This document shows positions 14,459 to 18,565 of a DNA stretch of 18,565 nucleotides, one piece after another (the first letter of the stretch is position 1; every line of letters starts with the position of its first letter). A model generated the notes under the pieces. That model was given only the letters and a program-made list of their open reading frames with translations. It was not told where the DNA came from and did not search any database. The stretch covers positions 1 to 18,565 of the forward strand of contig WGSQ01000020.1 in assembly GCA_014871605.1 (NCBI GenBank), written 5' to 3'. Made by a program: the position numbers and the translations under genes. Origin of the DNA: Collinsella sp. Its GTDB lineage: Bacteria; Actinomycetota; Coriobacteriia; Coriobacteriales; Coriobacteriaceae.

Positions 14459-14481
14459 AAAAAGGACCGCCTAAACGGTCC
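14459..14481 (-). terminator. Terminator-like hairpin between tRNA-Gly copy 3 and tRNA-Cys
   Basis: Minus strand: GGACCG-tttagg-CGGTCC followed by TTTTT, one base before the tRNA-Cys 5' end. The whole inter-tRNA spacer is 34 bases, with no room for a separate recognisable promoter. Confidence 0.8.
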
Positions 14482-14491
14482 GGAAATGCAA

Positions 14492-14567
14492 TGGAGCGGA
14501 CAACGGGGCTCGAACCCGCGACCCCAACCTTGGCAAGGTTGTGCTCTACCAACTGAGCCATGTCCGC
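14492..14567 (-). tRNA. tRNA-Gly (GCC), copy 3
   Basis: Third identical tRNA-Gly(GCC) with encoded CCA; first in the Gly-Cys-Gly array and closest to the promoter. Confidence 0.97.
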
Positions 14568-14579
14568 TTGCGGGTTATT

Positions 14580-14630
14580 AATTTACGCGAGTTGTCCAAA
14601 AGACGCAAGTACTTTTTTCAAAAAACTTGT
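14580..14630 (-). promoter_or_regulatory. Promoter of the Gly-Cys-Gly tRNA array with A/T dyad
   Basis: Minus strand: -35 TTGCGT (14603-14608), 17-base spacer, -10 TAAATT (14580-14585). Directly upstream: AAGTTTTTTGAAAAAAGTAC, the same dyad as in the two other tRNA promoters. Its stem-forming nature may also help end the STAS-HATPase transcript arriving from upstream. Confidence 0.75.
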
Positions 14631-14672
14631 CTGCCGCATGTTCTTAGTAGCTAAACGCGCTAAAGCGATTGG

Positions 14673-15419
14673 CTAGGCACACGATTCCAGCGCTCCGCTA
14701 AACAGCTTCACCATCTGTACGCGCGTGCCGGCGCCGTCCGTACGACGAGCAACCTCCACGTTATCGACGAGCATACGCATAAGCTTGATGCCACGGCCGC
14801 GTTCCTCGGATGCGACCGGTTCGCTCGTTTCATCGATAGAATAGCCGGCACCTCGATCAAGCACCTCAACCACAACGCGATCGCCATAGGCCTGAACCGT
14901 CAGGACGCACCCGATACCGCCCGCATGGTCATAGGCATTACCCAGCGCCTCCCCCGACGCCAATGCGACATCGTAGCGCTCGTCACGGCGCAACGGAAGC
15001 GATTCAAGGAGTTCGGCGATGCGATGTCGGTAGTATGGAAGATTCTCGATACCCTGACGGACCTCAACGCTCTTACTCCAGCGAGGCAGCTCCCCCACCG
15101 GAATGGCGGGAATAGACTCCCGTGCCGGCCCCGCGACATGAAGGATATCGACAAGACGAGCAATCTCCAAAAAGCGAACGACTTCACCCGATGCATTGAC
15201 GAGCGAAAGCAGGCCTTCTCGCCTCATGACCTCACGAGCGACCGTAAGCAGGAATGCCACGGCCGTCGAATCGATAAAGCTAACAGCCTGACAGTTGATG
15301 ACGACACGACGCACGCCGCGGCCAATCAAAGCATCCAACCGCCGACGCAGCGCAGGCACCGTGGCGATGTCGATATCGCCTGGTGGCGTCAAAACCGCTA
15401 TGTCATTCCACTCATTCAT
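14673..15419 (-). CDS. STAS domain fused to RsbW-like HATPase (anti-sigma/antagonist fusion)
   Basis: A 248-residue fusion. Residues about 1-100 are a STAS antagonist domain (PPGDIDIATVPALRRRL; phosphoacceptor site SFIDSTAVAFLL with S51). Residues about 125-245 are a GHKL/HATPase domain of the RsbW/SpoIIAB kinase type: N-box ALASGEALGNAYDHAGG (E157, N161), G1 DRGAGY, G2 ERGRGIKLMRMLVDN. In partner switching these two parts are normally separate proteins, the kinase inhibiting a sigma factor and the antagonist releasing it. The neighbouring PP2C phosphatase gene ends 78 bases upstream and is the probable enzyme that dephosphorylates the STAS serine. I use ATG 15419 (GGGGAA about 11 bases before); an in-frame TTG at 15437 would add six residues. 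The target sigma factor is not in the window. Confidence 0.87.
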   Translation of the reverse strand: MNEWNDIAVLTPPGDIDIATVPALRRRLDALIGRGVRRVVINCQAVSFIDSTAVAFLLTVAREVMRREGLLSLVNASGEVVRFLEIARLVDILHVAGPARESIPAIPVGELPRWSKSVEVRQGIENLPYYRHRIAELLESLPLRRDERYDVALASGEALGNAYDHAGGIGCVLTVQAYGDRVVVEVLDRGAGYSIDETSEPVASEERGRGIKLMRMLVDNVEVARRTDGAGTRVQMVKLFSGALESCA

Positions 15420-15497
15420 ACGACCATGGTTCCCCAAAAAAGCCCACTCGATGCATTCGTTTCCCCAACCGTACGGATTCAGCCCGCCCAGCGTCGT

Positions 15498-17843
15498 CTA
15501 TGAACGACCCCGTAAAAACTCAAGGGACACCAATGCAATGTCATCGTCCAGCGCCGATTCGGTAAATCGGTCAAGCTCGCCCAAGACCTTGCCGCAGATT
15601 CCCGATACGCCCTCACCCGAGACAGAGAGCAGAAGGTCACGAAGGCGCTGCTCACCAAAGAACGCTCCGGTGCGGTCGCGGGCCTCAATCGTTCCGTCCG
15701 TATACATGAAGAGCATGTCGCCAGGAGCGAACGTAAACACGCCTGTCTCGTACACCATGCTCTCAAAGGCACCGATTACGCCCGATTGGCATCCAAGCAG
15801 CTCGACCTCTCCCCCACGGGCCTCGCCACCACCCAGCGGCATCGACTCTGGCCTAATGACCATGGTCGGAGGATGGCCCGCCGAACAATACGTTGCGCGT
15901 CCGGCTTTAAGGTCAATCTTGGCGATAAAGGCCGTCACGAACGTCTCGACCCTCGAAAAGCCCATGAGCATGCTGTTAAGGGAGCGTGCCATGCGGGCCG
16001 GGCCAGCGCCCTCCCAGGCATATGCCGTCAGGGCCGTCTTGACGAGCGCGGACGTCGATGCGGCCTCAATGCCTTTGCCAGACACATCACCCAAAATCAT
16101 GACGGCGCAGTCGTCGGGAAGTCGGATGAGCGTATAGAAATCGCCGCCGACCAACGCCGAGTTCGTGGCCGACAGGTACACCGAATCGGTTGCGATACCC
16201 GGAACATCCCCCAGGGAATTTCTCATGCCGATCTGGAGGGTCTGAGCGATATGGCGCTCCTCGCGCTTTTGAGATTCGCCTTCGTAGATCAGTTCAAAGT
16301 CATGCGCCAAGTGCACCAAGTAGTCATATTCAAGGTCATCAATCGGCTCTTGGCTACTATCACGAAGCAGCAGCGCGCGCGTCGTCGGGCTCTTCGCAAC
16401 GGAAGCAGGAACAATCGCGTCGTTACTGTGCTTGCCATCACCCTCAGAGCGCGGGCGCCCCGCCTCGATGCCGGAGTCGACGTAGAGACCTTGACAAGGC
16501 AGACCATGCGCCCTAAGCCAGCCTCCCATAGGCATCGATTCGTCAACGCGAGTTATACGAACGTGTTTAAGGTCCTCGGCACTCGTACCGCCCAAAACAG
16601 ATGCCTCAAAGCCATCAGGGCCAGCCCCCAGACGTGCCGCTGGCGCCGTCGTGGAAAAGAAAAGCTTCTCAGGGTCGTCCGGCAAGGCAACGCGACTGCC
16701 GCCTTCAAAATCTATGACGTAGGAATCCAGACTAGCGTCATACTCAACAGGGCAAAAATGGCAGTTAAGCATATTGCAGATCTCGGACGATACCGCCTGG
16801 GTAGCCGCGGCAGAATCGTCTAGAAAGGTAAACAACTCATCACGCAAGACATTGAGCGAGCGGCCAAGCTCGGCCGTGCGACGGGAGCGAAGGCTCGATG
16901 CCATGCCGACCAGCTGGATAGACAGGTAATCGCAAATGACCTCGAGCACATTAACGTCATAGGCAAGCGGTGCCTGAGGGCGTTTCCAACCAACTTCCAG
17001 CACGCCAAGGATCTGCGTACCGTAAAAAACGGGAAGACAGATCTCGCTGCGGTACGGAGGCATATCCTGCATACGCAACAGGTGCTTAGAACGATTGTCC
17101 AGGTCCATAAACATACCGGAGGCAGCCCTATCGCCCTCAAGGTCCTGTTGAATCGACAAGCGACAGGCACGCGACTCACGAAGAACATACGTCGGAATGC
17201 CAGCGCCATACGGCAAAAACTCAGGCAGGTAGCTGTCGTACAGCTCCTTGGAAACACCGCGAAGTTTAAAACCGCCGCTCTCAGAAAAATAGATAGCAGC
17301 ACCCGAAGCATCGAGCGTTCCTACAAGCCGGTTCAAAACGGTATCAAGTAGGCTGGGCAGCTCATCGGAGCCCACGGTACTCATAATGACCGAGAGCGTG
17401 CCAGAGAGGCGCTTGTTAGCCACTCTAAGCTCCGAAAGAGCACGCTTGAGCTGACGGTCGTGCGAATACTGTTCTTCGATGCTATGGAGCGCCACCAGGA
17501 CACGTGGCGCGCGGCGCCCAAAGATGCGTGGAGGCGTTACGGAGCCCGCACGAACCAAGACGGGGATAAAGGAGCCGTCACTCAGCTTGAGCATCAGTTC
17601 GTTCTCGGAGCCATCAGTTTCAAATGGCAGACGATGTTCCGTCGCACGTTCAAAAGCGGACGAGTACAGGACGTCTTTAACATCTCCACCAATGACGTCG
17701 GCGCGTTCCTCGCACATCAAACCAAGTAAGCGATTATTCACATGCAGAATGGTTCCGTCGAGCTCGCAGATGATGACAGCATCGCTCGTGATCTCGACTA
17801 GTTGGGCAACGTCTGCCCACTCGTTGTGTTCAAGCGTTTCCAT
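15498..17843 (-). CDS. PAS-GAF-SpoIIE/RsbU-type PP2C serine phosphatase
   Basis: A 781-residue sensor phosphatase with no signal peptide or membrane segment. Order: PAS domain (about 10-120, LVEITSDAVIICELDGTILHVN), a linker helix, a GAF domain (about 155-320, DELPSLLDTVLNRL ... LPVFYGTQILGVLEVGW), a middle region of unclear nature with another possible GAF-like part (about 335-500), and the PP2C domain (about 545-778). Metal and catalytic motifs are GGDFY (566-570), LGDVSGKG (584-591), CSAGHPP (653-659), YTDGTIEARD (714-723) and DDDIALVSLEF (766-776). It should dephosphorylate a STAS serine, most likely in the fusion protein encoded downstream. ATG 17843 is preceded by GGCGGGG. It lies just behind the tRNA-Leu terminator; no promoter of its own is clear, so read-through is possible. 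Confidence 0.93.
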   Translation of the reverse strand: METLEHNEWADVAQLVEITSDAVIICELDGTILHVNNRLLGLMCEERADVIGGDVKDVLYSSAFERATEHRLPFETDGSENELMLKLSDGSFIPVLVRAGSVTPPRIFGRRAPRVLVALHSIEEQYSHDRQLKRALSELRVANKRLSGTLSVIMSTVGSDELPSLLDTVLNRLVGTLDASGAAIYFSESGGFKLRGVSKELYDSYLPEFLPYGAGIPTYVLRESRACRLSIQQDLEGDRAASGMFMDLDNRSKHLLRMQDMPPYRSEICLPVFYGTQILGVLEVGWKRPQAPLAYDVNVLEVICDYLSIQLVGMASSLRSRRTAELGRSLNVLRDELFTFLDDSAAATQAVSSEICNMLNCHFCPVEYDASLDSYVIDFEGGSRVALPDDPEKLFFSTTAPAARLGAGPDGFEASVLGGTSAEDLKHVRITRVDESMPMGGWLRAHGLPCQGLYVDSGIEAGRPRSEGDGKHSNDAIVPASVAKSPTTRALLLRDSSQEPIDDLEYDYLVHLAHDFELIYEGESQKREERHIAQTLQIGMRNSLGDVPGIATDSVYLSATNSALVGGDFYTLIRLPDDCAVMILGDVSGKGIEAASTSALVKTALTAYAWEGAGPARMARSLNSMLMGFSRVETFVTAFIAKIDLKAGRATYCSAGHPPTMVIRPESMPLGGGEARGGEVELLGCQSGVIGAFESMVYETGVFTFAPGDMLFMYTDGTIEARDRTGAFFGEQRLRDLLLSVSGEGVSGICGKVLGELDRFTESALDDDIALVSLEFLRGRS

Positions 17844-17868
17844 CGTGGACCCCGCCGTCTATCGGTAA

Positions 17869-17891
17869 CAAAAAAGCCTCCGAAGAGGCTT
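17869..17891 (-). terminator. Intrinsic terminator of tRNA-Leu
   Basis: Minus strand: AAGCCTC-ttcg-GAGGCTT followed by TTTTG, 11 bases past the tRNA and 26 bases before the PP2C start codon. Confidence 0.9.
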
Positions 17892-17902
17892 CTCAAATGC
17901 GA

Positions 17903-17992
17903 TGGTGTCGGAGGCGGGACTTGAACCCGCATGACCAAAAAGCGGTCACTAGCACCTCAAGCTAGCGCGTCTGCCAATTCCGCCACTCCGAC
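17903..17992 (-). tRNA. tRNA-Leu (GAG)
   Basis: Class II tRNA of 90 bases with a long variable arm (TGACCGCTTTTTGGTCA). Acceptor GTCGGAG/CTCCGAC, D-loop AATTGGCAGA, anticodon stem CTAGC/GCTAG with loop TTGAGGT (anticodon GAG, reads CUC/CUU), T-loop TTCAAGT, 3' ACCA encoded. Confidence 0.95.
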
Positions 17993-18049
17993 ATGCTATG
18001 TTGTTGATTCACGGTTCGTTTTGTTGGACCCGCGCGTTCAACGAGGAAG

Positions 18050-18100
18050 ATAATAACCTATGATTCGAGAACTGTGCAAGCACTTTTTTCAAAAAAGTTT
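18050..18100 (-). promoter_or_regulatory. tRNA-Leu promoter with A/T dyad
   Basis: Minus strand: dyad ACTTTTTTGAAAAAAGTGC (perfect, 8-base arms) abuts -35 TTGCAC (18074-18079), then an 18-base spacer and -10 TATTAT (18050-18055), about 55 bases before the tRNA 5' end. Confidence 0.7.
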
Positions 18101-18136
18101 ACGAATTTGTAAATGCGCAGGTAGATCCGTGTGTCC

Positions 18137-18261
18137 GGCCCCGAATCGGTGTTGCCTCCCGGCGCGTCCTCGGGCATGAGCGATATTTTGCTGCGCACTT
18201 CGTGCTGCAAAATATCGCTCCCCCTGCGGAATGCGCCGGGAGGCAACACCGATTCGGGGCC
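18137..18261. repeat. Palindromic element, copy 2 (125-bp cruciform-like)
   Basis: Outer arms 18137-18165 and 18233-18261 pair perfectly over 29 bases (left arm begins GGCCCCGAATCGGTGTTGCC). An inner perfect 13-bp stem, AGCGATATTTTGC/GCAAAATATCGCT, spans 18179-18191 and 18207-18219, capped by GCAC-TTC-GTGC. Between the two stems are boxes GTCCTCGGGCAT (18166-18177) and CTGCGGAATGCG (18224-18235), matching the boxes in the palindrome at 8815-8894. Confidence 0.93.
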
Positions 18262-18351
18262 TGCAAATACGTACTTCAGGCACAGTTCTCAAACATGTTC
18301 TGGGAGCTGATATAAATTTAGTGGCTCGGCTTTGCCTAGCCCTTATATAAG

Positions 18352-18377
18352 GAGGCCGGAGCTAAAGCTCCGGCCTC
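18352..18377. terminator. GC-rich hairpin, possible bidirectional terminator
   Basis: GAGGCCGGAGC-taaa-GCTCCGGCCTC is a perfect 11-bp stem. On the plus strand it is followed by GCTATCTTTCCC, on the minus strand by CTTATATAAG; neither is a strong T-run. It may end the gene running in from the right edge. Confidence 0.5.
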
Positions 18378-18457
18378 GCTATCTTTCCCATTAGATTAAG
18401 TGAGCGATCAAGGAATCGCACCCCCTCTGCAGTGGTAACACAGGGCCCGTGCTGGAC

Positions 18458-18565
18458 TTAGTTTTCAGAACATTCCGCACTGATATTTTCTGTATTGAAG
18501 ACGTCGATGATGCACCCGTATACCATTGACGTCGACACCATCAGATGCGGACCGCGCGGTGACCC
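18458..18565 (-). CDS. Possible C-terminal end of an unidentified gene (partial)
   Basis: On the minus strand a frame is open from the window edge for 35 codons to TAA (18458-18460), ending MVYGCIIDVFNTENISAECSEN. It has no recognisable domain and is too short to judge. A hairpin that could be its terminator follows about 80 bases later. ATG codons inside the frame lack a ribosome binding site, so if real it probably starts outside the window. It could equally be a chance open frame. Confidence 0.25.
   Translation of the reverse strand, partial: GSPRGPHLMVSTSMVYGCIIDVFNTENISAECSEN

Larger units (their letters stand above)
18101..18457. other. Gene-free gap upstream of tRNA-Leu
   Basis: No coding sequence is supportable in these 357 bases. 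They contain the large palindrome at 18137-18261, an 11-base inverted repeat partner (GCACAGTTCTC, 18280-18290) matching GAGAACTGTGC at 18067-18077, two hairpins (18323-18341 and 18352-18377) and a palindrome CTTATATAAG (18342-18351). Confidence 0.6.

Noticed and set aside
14088..14561. N-terminal extension of the GH13 frame (MAQLVEHNLAKVG...)
   Set aside because: This part is translated tRNA-Gly and tRNA-Cys sequence; the peptide recurs wherever tRNA-Gly is translated. The real start is ATG 14087.
12137..14567. Integrative element bounded by tRNA-Gly repeats as att sites
   Set aside because: There is no integrase, excisionase or phage gene between the repeats, and the repeats are whole functional tRNAs rather than short tRNA 3' ends.
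1..18565. CRISPR array, insertion sequence or prophage
   Set aside because: I see no regularly spaced direct repeats, transposase or phage genes anywhere in the window.

Overview
The window is 18.5 kb of GC-rich, densely coding bacterial DNA. Gene content fits a strictly anaerobic actinobacterium of the Coriobacteriia, and Collinsella is my best guess. This rests on codon and GC style, a class III (NrdD/NrdG) ribonucleotide reductase, a PerR-like Fur protein, a SpoIIE-type phosphatase with a STAS/anti-sigma partner, and tRNAs with encoded CCA ends. The genus is inference; no rRNA or marker gene is present.

Left part (1-6.5 kb), mostly short independent units. Plus strand: RNase HI, a Gfo/Idh/MocA oxidoreductase coupled to an acylphosphatase, then a PerR-like regulator. 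Minus strand: SlyD-like FKBP prolyl isomerase, an orphan UreE-like protein and a Cof-type HAD phosphatase, apparently one transcript. Divergent from these are an M19 dipeptidase and a YgjP/SprT-like metalloprotease.

Middle (6.5-12.2 kb), minus strand. nrdD lies behind a promoter with a clear NrdR box and a weaker second box. It is followed by a 430-bp repeat-rich gap and then nrdG-folE-HD-folB, nearly gapless. This couples anaerobic dNTP synthesis to the first steps of pterin/folate synthesis. The gap holds two large palindromes whose outer arms copy, inverted, the start of nrdG and the end of nrdD.

Right part (12-18.5 kb), minus strand. Five tRNA genes (Gly, Cys, Gly, Gly, Val) surround a GH13 alpha-glucosidase. 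Then come a STAS-HATPase fusion and a PAS/GAF/PP2C phosphatase forming a partner-switching module, then tRNA-Leu, a 125-bp cruciform-like palindrome and a possible gene end at the window edge.

Most unusual items: (a) an A/T dyad, ACTTTTTTGAAAAAAGT-like, abutting the -35 of all three tRNA promoters; (b) two palindromes with unrelated arms but shared internal boxes, suggesting an undescribed repeat family; (c) a UreE-like protein without urease and without its usual metal-binding histidines, next to a SlyD-like protein; (d) terminator-like hairpins between consecutive tRNAs of one array.
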